NCBI RefSeq assembly: GCF_046602855.1
Contig: NZ_JBKINJ010000002.1
Coordinates: 248,001 to 312,000 of the forward strand
Direction: 5' to 3'
DNA length: 64,000 nt
DNA from: Gracilimonas sp046602855
Lineage (GTDB): Bacteria > Bacteroidota > Rhodothermia > Balneolales > Balneolaceae
This document shows positions 51,169 through 60,743 of the stretch, piece by piece. A program made the translations under genes and the position numbers. Position 1 is the first letter of the stretch. Each line of letters begins with the position of its first letter. A model generated the notes under the pieces. That model was not told the origin of the DNA, did no database searches, and was given only the letters and a program-made list of their open reading frames with translations.

Positions 51169-53445
51169 TTAATCTGAATCACTTGAGACTCTTGCCTTAA
51201 TCAATTCAGCAAAAGTAACTGAAAATGGTAAAGCTGAACCTCTTCCTGGTTGGTAACCTGGCAATTCTCTGATATTAAAGCTACTGTCTTTTAATTCAGG
51301 AAGTTCTTGTTCTTCTATCTCGTAAACCAAATAATACTTTTCATCACTTTGACCTGGATATCCCTTATGCAATAAATCATTTTTAGAATAGATACGGGGA
51401 CCGGGTTTTGCAACCTTAAAGAGTTTTTTAGATTCTAGCTCACCATCACTATGTAATAAAATAAATTTTGCCTCTGTCTCTCCTCGGCTTAACCTTAGTG
51501 AGCCTCTTCTTGAACCTGCCCTTGCGTTGTATAGTGCATTTGCTTTAATCCAATCTAAGTGTCTCTGATTTTTGTAGTAACCAACTAAAACATAAACTTC
51601 ATCAGGGATAAGTTTTTTATTATCTATAAATTCCGGTACTATTTTCCTGAATTCATAGGGTTTTGACTCTCTATGGATCTCATTAATTCGGTTTGAAAGC
51701 TTTTCTCGCTGAGATGTCCGATTCAGGAAATGATGAATCACATCTTTTAGGAATAAACGAAGTTCTGAACTTCCATCATTTTCACGGTTCGGTTTCATGG
51801 TAAATGCTCCAAGTCCCGGTATGATTTCGTGAAATCCTTTCCAGTCATCTTTTACTTCATTGCCCGGATATAAAATGTAGGCACCAGCAGTTCGTCGGAT
51901 GGCATCTTTGTAGGCATGCATCTTTAAGAGATCGGCTCTCTTAAATGTACCTTCATTTTGTTCTTTTTTCTCTTCATCCAAATCTTCTTCAGCTCTGCCA
52001 AAAATATTAGTCAAGTTTTCAACTTTATATTTTGCATCAAAATGAAGGTGAACGATAAGTTCCTGCTGTTCAGCATCTTTTTCTGACATACCTTCTGCCC
52101 AAATACTTAACGTATAATCCGGACGCATAGACCTTGTCCAGCTACCACCTAATGGATATTTATTATCTCCGCTGAATGTTTTGTTGAAAGAGAATTGTAC
52201 ATGTAATTTCCGGTTCCCGGTTTCATAAACCCCTTCCAAAGGCAGATACTTGCCTTGCTTTAATTTCAGGCCAAGATTGTCCTTGGTTTCTTCAATCATT
52301 CTGTCAGGAGTGAGGGCCTGAATATCAAACAAATCTTCAAGTAGGTCAGTAAGTTTGAAGAACAGCCAGTACTCATAAAGAGTGGCGACGTCTCGCTTTC
52401 CTCCTTCGTACACATCTTCACCGCCTTTCCAGGTTAATCGGGCGGCTAAATTTACCATCAGCCAGACCCGTAATATTTCTCGGTACCCCTCTTTTCTTTG
52501 CAGTACAGGACTGTTGAGTGGAAGAGTAGCCGGACGGCTGATTCTTTGGAAGATGGCGTGATTTAGTGATTCCTCCAATTCCTCTTCTAATAACTCAGCT
52601 TCTTTATGTAAGCGGGCGTTATCTTTAGAGTGGGTCTTAAAATCACTGCACAAGTTTTTAAAGGTCTCCAGCGCGTATTTTATGAACCGATTTTCAGGTG
52701 TGTCCACCGTGTCAACTTTTCCACTGATAATTACTTTTTCCGGAACCGAACTCATGTGCTTTCTTAATGCATGATGTTCAGGAAGAGAGGTTCTGTTTGA
52801 CGATCCCGCTAGTTGCCTTACTACATTTCTATTCATTCTTCGCACCGAGCGTATATCCCGTGGTTCTGCAGTTTGTTTCCACTCCGTTACAGGATTTGTA
52901 ATAACTCGATGCACTGCTAAGGCAAATTCTTCAGAATCCAAAACGGACTTTAAAAAGGCAAAACGCTGGTAGAGTGTTTGAGGATCTTTATCGTGGTCAA
53001 TATCAAATGGTTGATTAGCGGGAGAGGTGTACTGCATCAGTAAATCGGTGCACTTTTCAGTGATGTCTTCCAGCATGAACCGATAATCGGTTCTGTAGTC
53101 TGTTTTTCGTGAAAGAACCTCAATCTCAAATGATCCGATTTCCTCATCTTCTTCCTTGATAACGAAAATAGGAAGGGTTCCCACATAGTTACCAGGTGCT
53201 ATTCTACCCTGTGATTTGTTTAGCTTAGAAGCAGAAACCACTCCACCTTCCGTGCTTAGTGAATATGGTTTGTCAACTTCAAATTCATAATTATATCCTT
53301 CAATGATTTGTATGGAAGCTTCGAGATTTTCCGATGCTTCTGCTTCAGGAATTTGTTGAATGCTATTTTGGTATTCACCAACAATGTGAACCATGATAGA
53401 TGAGCCTGAATCTGACTCTACTTGTATGCTAACCTCATTATTCAT
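51169..53445 (-). CDS. DUF2357 PD-(D/E)XK nuclease, McrC-like restriction subunit
   Basis: 758 residues. The N-terminal half (about 1-330) matches the DUF2357 type, a long helical/beta platform with RSVRRMNRNVVRQL. The nuclease core follows: MRPDYTL near residue 440 supplies the first aspartate and LHFDAKYKVEN near residue 468 the D-x-K pair of PD-(D/E)XK enzymes. Such proteins cut modified or foreign DNA as partners of McrB-like AAA+ motors. The ATG lies 3 nt after the stop of the McrB-like gene, so the two are coupled. The sequence is visibly more A/T-rich than the housekeeping genes, fitting an acquired defence island. Confidence 0.88.
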   Translation of the reverse strand: MNNEVSIQVESDSGSSIMVHIVGEYQNSIQQIPEAEASENLEASIQIIEGYNYEFEVDKPYSLSTEGGVVSASKLNKSQGRIAPGNYVGTLPIFVIKEEDEEIGSFEIEVLSRKTDYRTDYRFMLEDITEKCTDLLMQYTSPANQPFDIDHDKDPQTLYQRFAFLKSVLDSEEFALAVHRVITNPVTEWKQTAEPRDIRSVRRMNRNVVRQLAGSSNRTSLPEHHALRKHMSSVPEKVIISGKVDTVDTPENRFIKYALETFKNLCSDFKTHSKDNARLHKEAELLEEELEESLNHAIFQRISRPATLPLNSPVLQRKEGYREILRVWLMVNLAARLTWKGGEDVYEGGKRDVATLYEYWLFFKLTDLLEDLFDIQALTPDRMIEETKDNLGLKLKQGKYLPLEGVYETGNRKLHVQFSFNKTFSGDNKYPLGGSWTRSMRPDYTLSIWAEGMSEKDAEQQELIVHLHFDAKYKVENLTNIFGRAEEDLDEEKKEQNEGTFKRADLLKMHAYKDAIRRTAGAYILYPGNEVKDDWKGFHEIIPGLGAFTMKPNRENDGSSELRLFLKDVIHHFLNRTSQREKLSNRINEIHRESKPYEFRKIVPEFIDNKKLIPDEVYVLVGYYKNQRHLDWIKANALYNARAGSRRGSLRLSRGETEAKFILLHSDGELESKKLFKVAKPGPRIYSKNDLLHKGYPGQSDEKYYLVYEIEEQELPELKDSSFNIRELPGYQPGRGSALPFSVTFAELIKARVSSDSD

Positions 53446-53448
53446 GGA

Positions 53449-55809
53449 TTAAGCTTCTGCAAAACTGGTAAAGCCATTTTCTAAAAGGCCTTTGTGCATG
53501 CGCACTATTTTCTCTAATGAAATCGGATATTTCACATTGTTTTCCCAATCAATGGAATCAGATTTTTTAAGGAGTTCTTCTGCATCTCCTTCTTTGATAC
53601 AAAGCTGTCCAAGCTTAAATAATACACTTTCGAGTTTACGCCGGGACCCATGAAGCTTCGGGAGCAGTTTCTGAGAAATGGCTGCATCCATTATCTGTTC
53701 AAAGCCCCAATCTTTTGCCATATGTTCAGCAAGGCTGGCAAACCGGTTTATTTCATATGCAGTCCGGTAACCAAATTCTGCTCCAACTTCCGACAGATTT
53801 TCAAAAAATTGTATCAATTCATTTGAAAGAGAACTTTTATCAGTAAACTCAGCAGTGGGATTGGTAGCAATCTTCACAAAATCTTTTGCCATGCTACTCC
53901 CCTTGCCTTCCAGTTCTGATAAATCAACATTAGCGGGGGTTCCCAAAAAGCTTTTCATTTCATCTCTGCTTACCCGGAACTCAATAACATTTGCACGATC
54001 CAATACTTTTGGACTGAACATATAAGTTGTTTCATCAATATTTACTGTGCCAATGATGAAAAAGTTTTTTGGAATGGTTAATGTAGGTGGCACCTGATAT
54101 TCGTTTGCAGCCCAGCTCTCTTCACCGGAATGTAAATTGATATGTTCATTTGATTCTATCGCACTCAGAAAATCTGCAAAATAACGCTCCACATGACTTA
54201 GGTTCATTTCATCCAAAATTAGGAAATAGGGGCGGCTTGGATCTTTTTGTGCGTTCAAGATAAGTTGAAGTACGCCACTTTCTGGAAGCACATACTGTTC
54301 TTTTTCAAGAGCATTGGGATAACCAAGCAGGGGTTCGCGGTTGGTCCAATCGGCACCCACGGGCACTAAATTTAATTGTTTTTCTTCTTCAATAATCCAC
54401 TTAGCAAAAGCCTGAGCTAGTTTTGTTTTACCAGAGCCTGAGAGGCCTGTTAGAATTAAGAAAGGCTTAGTTAGTAAAGCAGATACAAATCTTGAAGCAG
54501 TACTCTGGGTATAAATTAAATGAGAATTATTTAAGGTAGTTTTTAAAAGATCTAAGTTAAATAATGCTTGTTTGGGCTCTGGTCCGGGATCAGATATAAT
54601 TTCTTTATAAAATTTGGTGAGATCATATAGGTCTTTATCAATTGGATAATCATTAATTGGTCTTCTTAAATCGTAAACTTTATAGATATATGATGATCCA
54701 TATCTTTCTGGATTTCCAAGATCATTTTCTTGGAAATATTTCTTAATTGTTACTGCATTTTCTATGTCCCAATTTAAACTAGGTTCATTTTCTTCACTTA
54801 CACCGTAAGCAAGAACTAGTAAATTTCTTTTTTTATAAAGTAAGTAGACTGGGTATATACCCTCATTTGTTGATTGAGAATCACCCAAAAAAGAAATCCA
54901 AGGAATTCTAGCAGCGTTACCTTTGCCAAAACTTACTCTTACATTAAGTCCATTATAGTTACTTCGATAGTGCGCATAGCTTAAGTCATCAGTTTGAGAT
55001 TGTTCGAGAAATTTCTTTAGTGTATCTACAAATGGTTCGGGCTTGTTTTCTGTCGATTTATTAAATGTATCCATATAAATTTCTTCTCTGTATTTCTCAT
55101 CAAAAACAGCTTTTTCAAAAGATGAGTTGTTAAATTTTAAGTATCCAGATTTAGTCGTCCTTTCTAACTCAGTACTGCATGCATCTTTTATTTTATCAAG
55201 AGATTCTTCAACATCTTTAGATAAATCGGTTTTATTCCAATATGCCTTAACAGGTCCTTCAAATTCAGAAACTTCTACCGTATTTGAGTTGATATCCTTA
55301 GAATTTGTTATAAATCCCCAGGCTTTATCATTAGTATTTTGCAAGGTTAAACAGTACCTCTGACCTACTGTAAAAATTACTCGTTCTTGGTCGCTTCGAA
55401 TACTATATACAACCCGAGAATCACCTTGGCTCAAGTCCAAGCCATTTACAATTTTACTAATATATTCGAAGAATTTACTAGTGTTTTTAATACCTAATGA
55501 AGACAAGCAATTCTTTAAGATTAACTCGTCATTGGATAGGTCGTTTTTCGTTGTAACTTTGAACCCTAATTCTTTTAGAATAGAGAAGGCCTGATCTGTA
55601 CTGTTATTAAAATCACTAAGTGTGAGTTTTTCACCCCCAGCCAATTTATTTGCCTCAGATAGAACTAATATTGGTGGATATTTTCTACCCTCATGAATCA
55701 AATCATAAGTAGTAGATTCTCTTCGTGGTGTTATCAGATCTGGGTTTTCTTTAATCTTAGTAATAGCATCTACTATTGTCTCCCGATTCAGTTCTTTTAA
55801 CTCAGCCAT
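53449..55809 (-). CDS. McrB-like AAA+ NTPase with modified-DNA-binding N-terminus
   Basis: 786 residues from the ATG at 55809 (a TTG 42 nt upstream is unlikely). Residues 1-~85 (IVDAITKIKENPDLITPRRE..., YDLIHEGRKYPPILVLSEA...) form a small domain common at the N-terminus of restriction proteins. Residues about 245-370 resemble the MrcB N-terminal (DUF3578) DNA-reading domain. The AAA+ motor has Walker A GLSGSGKT (about residue 448), Walker B YFLILDEMNLSHVE (about residue 529) and FFIIGTVNIDETTYMFSPKVLDRA. Classical McrB has MNxxD at this last site for GTP; here it is VNIDE, so the nucleotide may be ATP. Together with the DUF2357 nuclease it forms a type-IV-like defence pair. Confidence 0.88.
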   Translation of the reverse strand: MAELKELNRETIVDAITKIKENPDLITPRRESTTYDLIHEGRKYPPILVLSEANKLAGGEKLTLSDFNNSTDQAFSILKELGFKVTTKNDLSNDELILKNCLSSLGIKNTSKFFEYISKIVNGLDLSQGDSRVVYSIRSDQERVIFTVGQRYCLTLQNTNDKAWGFITNSKDINSNTVEVSEFEGPVKAYWNKTDLSKDVEESLDKIKDACSTELERTTKSGYLKFNNSSFEKAVFDEKYREEIYMDTFNKSTENKPEPFVDTLKKFLEQSQTDDLSYAHYRSNYNGLNVRVSFGKGNAARIPWISFLGDSQSTNEGIYPVYLLYKKRNLLVLAYGVSEENEPSLNWDIENAVTIKKYFQENDLGNPERYGSSYIYKVYDLRRPINDYPIDKDLYDLTKFYKEIISDPGPEPKQALFNLDLLKTTLNNSHLIYTQSTASRFVSALLTKPFLILTGLSGSGKTKLAQAFAKWIIEEEKQLNLVPVGADWTNREPLLGYPNALEKEQYVLPESGVLQLILNAQKDPSRPYFLILDEMNLSHVERYFADFLSAIESNEHINLHSGEESWAANEYQVPPTLTIPKNFFIIGTVNIDETTYMFSPKVLDRANVIEFRVSRDEMKSFLGTPANVDLSELEGKGSSMAKDFVKIATNPTAEFTDKSSLSNELIQFFENLSEVGAEFGYRTAYEINRFASLAEHMAKDWGFEQIMDAAISQKLLPKLHGSRRKLESVLFKLGQLCIKEGDAEELLKKSDSIDWENNVKYPISLEKIVRMHKGLLENGFTSFAEA

Positions 55810-55952
55810 TGATTTTTGAAGAAAAGTTTTCGTTTCAATACATCTCCCCAAAACTAAACTTTATTAAGGATAAAGCAAGGGGGCTCAAAACATTAGCAGG
55901 AAAGGAGAAGGGACATCAAACCAGTTCACCCGAAAAAGAAAGGCATAAAAAT

Positions 55953-55979
55953 AGCCCGACCGGATCGCTTCCGTGGGCT
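55953..55979. terminator. Bidirectional hairpin upstream of the McrB-like gene
   Basis: AGCCC-GAC-CGGA and TTCCG-T-GGGCT pair around TCGC, with TGTTTTTTG after it on the plus strand and TTTTTATGCC on the minus strand. It lies in the 470-nt gap before the McrB-like gene. It would shield the defence genes from read-through. The rest of that gap holds GACGGAGGACGG simple repeats and no gene. Confidence 0.6.
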
Positions 55980-56106
55980 TGTTTTTTGAGTAACTGCCTT
56001 TAATATACGGCGGGAAAGGTGCCTCGACCAAATCTAATTTGCTTTGGGTGGGTAATGTATGGGTAATAGAAATTTTAGGGTGTATTATGGTTGGTAAACT
56101 TTGGTG

Positions 56107-56185
56107 ATGTATGATTGACGGAGGACGGGGGACGGAGGACCGGGGGTAATTTTGAGTGATGGGTTTTGAGTTTTGAGTGATTTTG
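56107..56185. repeat. GACGGAGGACGG and TTTTGAGTG simple repeats
   Basis: TTGACGGAGGACGGGGGACG, GAGGACCGGGGG, then TTTTGAGTGATGGGTTTTGA words. The same pair of words recurs at 57288-57365, bracketing the lipoprotein gene. Confidence 0.75.
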
Positions 56186-56279
56186 GACGTAGGATCAACC
56201 GGCTTGTCAGAAAGAGTTTTAATTTTATCGGAAAAACCCGATTCTCCACTATTCGTAAAAAAGAACCAAATACAATACT

Positions 56280-57290
56280 ATGTATGCTATCCGATTGATT
56301 CCGTTGTTATTCTTGATCATCCTTCAAACAGGCTGTACTAACTCTGCCGAAAAGCAGGGATATCATATCAACCTGGTATTGAATGGGGAAGCTCCGCAAG
56401 AAGTTTACCTGGGCTATCAGTTAAGTGATAAAACATACATTGCTGATACGGCCCGGAACCAACAAGGGGAATTTGAATTCAGCGGAAATGAAACGCTGGA
56501 TCCCGGCCTGTATATGATGATCATTCCGCCGGAGAATTCCTTTGTTAATTTGATCGTGGATGAAAACGATCAGCATTTTGAGCTCACAGCGCATACGAAT
56601 CACCTGTTGGATAGTCTCAGCTTTGAAGGAACACCAGCCAATACTGCGTTCAGGGATTACAATCAGATGATAGAAAACAAAAACATGGAGATGAGTGGAC
56701 TGATGGCACTGGAGGAAGAAGCAGAGAACGTTGAGGCGGAGCGACTCCGTAACAGGCAGGATCAGATCAAAGATGAAGTATTCCAAACCAAGCAGCAACT
56801 GATACAGGAATACCCGGATCACTTTCTTAGTTCATTTATGGCTTCTACCCTACAGCCGGTCATACCGGAACCGGAGCCGGGAATGAGTGAGGCCGAAGCA
56901 CGCGAGTTTCAGTTTCGGTACTATAAGGAGCATTATTTTGATCATTTTGACCTGAGTGAGCCGGGTCTGATCCGGACAGCAGGGTATCATCAAACTATCG
57001 ATGGGTATCTGGACCGACTGGTGACTCCCCAGAAGGATTCCTTGCTGAAAGAGGTAAACATGCTTATCAATGCTGCTGCTGCTAATCCCAAAACAAAGCA
57101 GGCGATGACGGTCCATCTGCTCAATAAGTACGCGAGTGATGACAGCTATGAAGCTGAATCGGTTTATACCCATATTGCATTGACTTATTATGCGGATACA
57201 GCTTTTACCGACTGGGTGGATGAGGAGCAGCGTGTCCGGATATTGGAAAATGCCCGGCGGCTGGATAGTGCTTTGGTGATGTATGAATGA
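56280..57290 (+). CDS. Lipoprotein with DUF4369-like N-terminal domain
   Basis: 336 residues. The signal MYAIRLIPLLFLIILQTGC ends in a lipobox, so it is probably anchored in the outer or inner membrane facing the periplasm. YHINLVLNGEAPQEVYLGYQLSDKTYIADTA (about 28-58) and GEFEFSGNETLDPGLYMM fit the beta-sandwich that precedes thioredoxin domains in Bacteroidota lipoproteins (DUF4369/DUF5106 type). No thioredoxin CxxC follows; the rest is helical and acidic. Function unknown. The stop codon lies in, or next to, a GGAGGACGGGAGACGGAGG simple repeat. Confidence 0.75.
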   Translation: MYAIRLIPLLFLIILQTGCTNSAEKQGYHINLVLNGEAPQEVYLGYQLSDKTYIADTARNQQGEFEFSGNETLDPGLYMMIIPPENSFVNLIVDENDQHFELTAHTNHLLDSLSFEGTPANTAFRDYNQMIENKNMEMSGLMALEEEAENVEAERLRNRQDQIKDEVFQTKQQLIQEYPDHFLSSFMASTLQPVIPEPEPGMSEAEAREFQFRYYKEHYFDHFDLSEPGLIRTAGYHQTIDGYLDRLVTPQKDSLLKEVNMLINAAAANPKTKQAMTVHLLNKYASDDSYEAESVYTHIALTYYADTAFTDWVDEEQRVRILENARRLDSALVMYE

Positions 57291-57480
57291 CGGAGGACGG
57301 GAGACGGAGGACCGGGGGGTAGTTTTGAGTGATGAGTTTTGAGTTTTGAGTGGGTATCGGACCGAGGACCGCGGACGGAGGACCGGATGGGTGGGAGAAT
57401 ATCCAATATCGAACACGGAATATCGAATAATAAAGTGTGGGGAACAGCGAACATTCAATGTTTAACATCGAGCTTCCAAA
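57288..57480. repeat. Simple-repeat words and AATATCGAA motif
   Basis: GACGGAGGACGGGAGACGG, GTGATGAGTTTTGAGTTTTG, CGGACGGAGGACCGG, then AATATCCAATATCGAACACG and GAACATTCAATGTTTAAC. It leads directly into the 154-bp REP array. Confidence 0.75.
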
Positions 57481-57500
57481 GATCATTACATGATCATTCC

Positions 57501-58424
57501 GGATTCGTCCGACCACTGACATGAGGCTTGGGGTATGATCAGGTTTCGGTGTGGTCTGACGATTGGAGAGGCTCGCCAGACATTGCACGCCCCGTAAACC
57601 AGCCGTGGCTGTATTCATTCCTCAGACGAGCTGGGAGTCGTCGGACGAAGTACCGGATTCGTCCGACCACTGAAATGGGGATTGGGGTATGATCAGGCCC
57701 CGGCGTGGTCTGACGATTGGAGAGGCACACCAGGGGTTGCTTGCCTCGTAAACCGACCGTGGCCGTATTCATTCGTCAGACGAACTGGAAGTCGTCGGAC
57801 GAAGACTCGGGCTCGTCCGACCACTGACATGAGGCTTGGAGCATGACCAGGCCCCGTCGTGGTCTGACGATTGGAGAGGCTAACCAGACATTGCACGCCC
57901 CGTAAACCGGCCGTGGCTGCATCCATTCGTCAGACGAACTGGGAGTCGTCGGACGAAGAAGCGGATTCGTCCGACCACTGAATTGGGGAATGGAGCATGA
58001 TCAGGCCCCGGCGCGGTCTGACGATTGGACAGGCTTGACAGGGGTTGCTTGCCTCGTAAACCAGCCGTGGCTGTATCTATTCGTCAGACGAACTGGAAGT
58101 CGTCGGACGAAGACTCGGGCTCGTCCGACCACTGACATGGAGATTGGAGCATGATCAGGTCCCGGCGTGGTCTGACGATTGGAGAGGCTAACCAGACATC
58201 GCACGCTCCATAAACCTGCCGTGGCCGTATTCATTCGTCAGACGAGCTGGAAGTCGTCGGACGAAGACTCGGGCTCGTCCGACCACTGGCATGGGGATTG
58301 AGGTATGATCAGGTCCCGGCGTGGTCTGACGATTGGAGAGGCACATCAGTCCTTGCTTGCCCCGTAAACCGGCCGTGGCTGTATCTATTCATCAGACGAA
58401 CTGGAAGTCGTCGGACGAAGTTCG
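57501..58424. repeat. Six tandem 154-bp REP units upstream of the RAYT gene
   Basis: The landmark GTCGTCGGACGAAG starts at 57637, 57791, 57945, 58099, 58253 and 58407: six copies exactly 154 bp apart. Each unit runs from TTCGTCCGACCACTG through GGTCTGACGATTGGAGAGGC, CGTAAACCGGCCGTGGCTGT and ATTCGTCAGACGAACTGG to that landmark. GTCGGACGA pairs with TCGTCCGAC across a short loop, and GTCTGACGA pairs with TCGTCAGAC across about 70 nt, so each unit has two REP-like hairpins. The many minus-strand open frames of 77 residues here are an effect of the repeat, not genes. Confidence 0.95.
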
Positions 58425-58489
58425 GGGTTTACCGGAGGAGGTGGATAAATAGATTTTTAAAAATTGCCCTGATTTACTAAACTCAAGTC

Positions 58490-59098
58490 ATGCAATTTCA
58501 TCCGGGGCACACATATCACCTCTACAATCAGGGGAATAACCGGCAGAAACTGTTCTTTGAACAGGATAATTACAGATATTTTTTAGAGAAGGTTCGAAAA
58601 GAATTATTGCCCTACTGTGATATTTTAGCCTGGTGTTTAATGCCCAATCATTTTCATTTTCTGATAACTATTCATGAGGATTATGTTCATGAAAATGCAG
58701 CCCAGAATAATGGAAAGATGGTCAATCCATTAAATCGCAAAATTGGAACCCTGCAAAGCTCTTATACGAAGGCGATCAACAATCGATATGGAAGAAGCGG
58801 TTCATTATTTCGCCAAAAAACTAAAGCTAAATGTATATTAGATCAAGAACGTGGTAAGATGGATACTGCGGTCAACTGTTTCTTTTATATCCATCAAAAT
58901 CCGCTTAAAGCGGGCTTAGTGACTAAAATGGAAGATTGGGCTTTTTCCTCCTTCAAAGATTATTCTGGATTGAGAAATGGTGATCTTTGTAACATTGATC
59001 TAGCTAAAGACCTCTTTAAACTCCCTGATGAACCGGGTGATTTTTACAAGCTTTCCTCCCAAACAATTCCTGATGAGGTGGTTAGCAGATTGTATTAA
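58490..59098 (+). CDS. REP-associated tyrosine transposase (RAYT, Y1 family)
   Basis: 202 residues. HPGHTYHLYNQGNNRQKLFF at the start is typical of the Y1/RAYT group. MPNHFHFLI (His54 and His56) is the HUH metal site, and FFYIHQNPLKAGLV contains the likely catalytic Tyr133; RSGSLFRQK and WAFSSFKDYSG are further family marks. RAYTs nick and join single-stranded DNA at REP hairpins and are thought to spread them. Here the gene lies inside REP repeats: six units end 66 nt before it, and a half unit begins directly after its stop codon. It appears intact, without frameshift. Confidence 0.93.
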   Translation: MQFHPGHTYHLYNQGNNRQKLFFEQDNYRYFLEKVRKELLPYCDILAWCLMPNHFHFLITIHEDYVHENAAQNNGKMVNPLNRKIGTLQSSYTKAINNRYGRSGSLFRQKTKAKCILDQERGKMDTAVNCFFYIHQNPLKAGLVTKMEDWAFSSFKDYSGLRNGDLCNIDLAKDLFKLPDEPGDFYKLSSQTIPDEVVSRLY

Positions 59099-59318
59099 AG
59101 CCAACCCAGGCTGTATCCATTCGGCAGACGAACTGGAAGTCGTCGGACGAAGTCTCGGATTCGTCCGACCACTGAACTGGGGCTTGAGGTATAAGCAGGC
59201 CCCGGCGTGGTCTGACGATTGGGAAGGCTCGCCAAGCATTACACACCACATCAACCAGCCGTGGCTGTATCTATTCGGCAGACGAGCCGGAAGTCGTCGA
59301 ACGAAGTCTCGGAGCTCG
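59099..59318. repeat. One and a half 154-bp REP units downstream of the RAYT gene
   Basis: Begins at the RAYT stop codon with a partial unit (AGGCTGTATCCATTCGGCAG...) and continues with one full unit (about 59157-59310). GTCGTCGGACGAAG at 59139 and GTCGTCGAACGAAG at 59293 are again 154 bp apart. The array ends in CGCCGGAGGAAGG, as the left array ends in ACCGGAGGAGG. Confidence 0.93.
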
Positions 59319-59339
59319 CCGGAGGAAGGCCCTGACCCT

Positions 59340-59400
59340 GAGTAAAGTATGTTAAACTCAAAACTCAGCACTCAAAACTCATAACTAAACCTCGTATCTT
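59340..59400. repeat. ACTCAAAACTC simple repeat
   Basis: AACTCAAAACTCAGCACTCA and AAACTCATAACTAAACCTC, the reverse of the TTTTGAGTTTTGAGT words at 57.3 and 60.75 kb. Confidence 0.7.
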
Positions 59401-59468
59401 GAGGGTCGGATCAACTCCCGAGGCCAATGGGCCCGTTCACACGAAACCATCAAACCATCCCCGTTAAC

Positions 59469-60743
59469 ATGAAATTACGATCTCTCTTTTTTACGCTGTC
59501 AAGTGTTGTACTTCTAGCTTCCTGCACTGCTTCAGATAACACGAAGGGTTCTTCTGCGGATATTACCGCTGAGGATGTAGCGGAGCATATCACCTACCTG
59601 TCGAGCGATGCCATGAAGGGGCGTGAAACGGGATCGGCCGAAGAGGCTGCAGCAGCTAATTATATCGCGGACCTGTTCCGTGCATACGGACTCGATCCGG
59701 CGGGCGATGAAGAGACCTACATACAAACATTCACGGTTAATATGTCGGTGCTCGATAACCCCCATGCCTCGGATTCAGATTCCACAGCAGATAAGCGACT
59801 GGCTAAAAATGTGGCGGGGCTTTTACAGGGAACCGGTGATTCTGAGGAGCTGATCATCATCGGGGCGCATTACGATCACCTGGGGATGGGTGAGTTTGGA
59901 TCGCTGAGCAGCGCGGATGAGCCGAGGATCCACAATGGCGCGGATGATAATGCCTCGGGCACAGCGGGCGTGCTGGAGCTGGCGGAGTATTTTTCTGAAT
60001 ATCGCCCCGAAACGGATATTCTATTTTTGGCTTTTTCGGGTGAGGAGATGGGGCTGCTCGGGTCTCAGTTTTACGTGGATAACCCAACGGTGGAGCTTGA
60101 GAATGCACTGGCTATGATCAACATGGATATGATCGGCCGCATGAAGGAGGATCGCCTGATGATCTTTGGCGTGGCCACAACGGATTCCTGGGAGTTGATA
60201 TTGACAGAGGCCAACATTGATTCCCTGGCTCTGGATCTGGTGCCGGATGGAACGGGTGCGAGTGACCACACGAGTTTTTACTACAAGAACATGCCGGTGC
60301 TGCATTATTTCACGGATACTCACGCCGATTACCATCGCCCGTCTGATGACGCGGAGTGGATCAATGTGGAAGGTCAGGCTAAGCTTCTGAAACACGTAGT
60401 CCGCGTGGTCCAGGCTTTGGATACCCTCGATAAAGCGGACCTCGCATTTGTGGAGGCTCCGGGTGAGCAGCGGCAGGCTATGCGTATGGATGGCCCTACC
60501 CTCGGTGTGCTCCCTGATTATGGTTATGAGGGGAAAGGTTTCCGGATCACCGGCGTAAGTGGTGGCGGTCCTGCCCGGGCAGGCGGCCTGGAGGGTGGCG
60601 ATGTCATCATCCGGATCGGCGAGATGGCTATCGGCGATATCTACGCTTACATGGGTGCCCTGAATGAGCTTGAATCTGGAACGACGATTCCTGTTACGGT
60701 TATCAGGGATGGTGAGGAGATGGTTTTTGAGCTTAGGTTGTAG
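59469..60743 (+). CDS. M28-family metallopeptidase lipoprotein with PDZ domain
   Basis: 424 residues from the ATG at 59469, which gives a signal MKLRSLFFTLSSVVLLASC with a lipobox; the open frame upstream (from 59427) lacks this. The zinc ligands are readable: GAHYDHLGMG (His and neighbouring Asp), NGADDNASGTAG (bridging Asp), FSGEEMGLLGS (Glu pair), NMDMIGR (Asp) and ADYHRPSDD (His). A PA-like insertion is absent. A PDZ domain occupies about residues 335-424 (PDYGYEGKGFRITGVSGGGPARAGGLEGGDVIIRIG). An aminopeptidase for periplasmic peptides is most likely. It ends in TTTTGAGTTTTGAGT simple repeats. Confidence 0.9.
   Translation: MKLRSLFFTLSSVVLLASCTASDNTKGSSADITAEDVAEHITYLSSDAMKGRETGSAEEAAAANYIADLFRAYGLDPAGDEETYIQTFTVNMSVLDNPHASDSDSTADKRLAKNVAGLLQGTGDSEELIIIGAHYDHLGMGEFGSLSSADEPRIHNGADDNASGTAGVLELAEYFSEYRPETDILFLAFSGEEMGLLGSQFYVDNPTVELENALAMINMDMIGRMKEDRLMIFGVATTDSWELILTEANIDSLALDLVPDGTGASDHTSFYYKNMPVLHYFTDTHADYHRPSDDAEWINVEGQAKLLKHVVRVVQALDTLDKADLAFVEAPGEQRQAMRMDGPTLGVLPDYGYEGKGFRITGVSGGGPARAGGLEGGDVIIRIGEMAIGDIYAYMGALNELESGTTIPVTVIRDGEEMVFELRL

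Noticed and set aside
57205..58234. Series of minus-strand frames of 77 and 137 codons with similar sequence
   Set aside because: They are translations of the 154-bp REP units and of simple repeats. Their similarity comes from the DNA repeat, with no start signals or known fold.
57501..58424. 154-bp tandem array as a CRISPR or integron array
   Set aside because: The whole 154-bp unit is conserved, with no variable spacers, and no cas or integrase gene is present. The adjacent RAYT gene explains it better.
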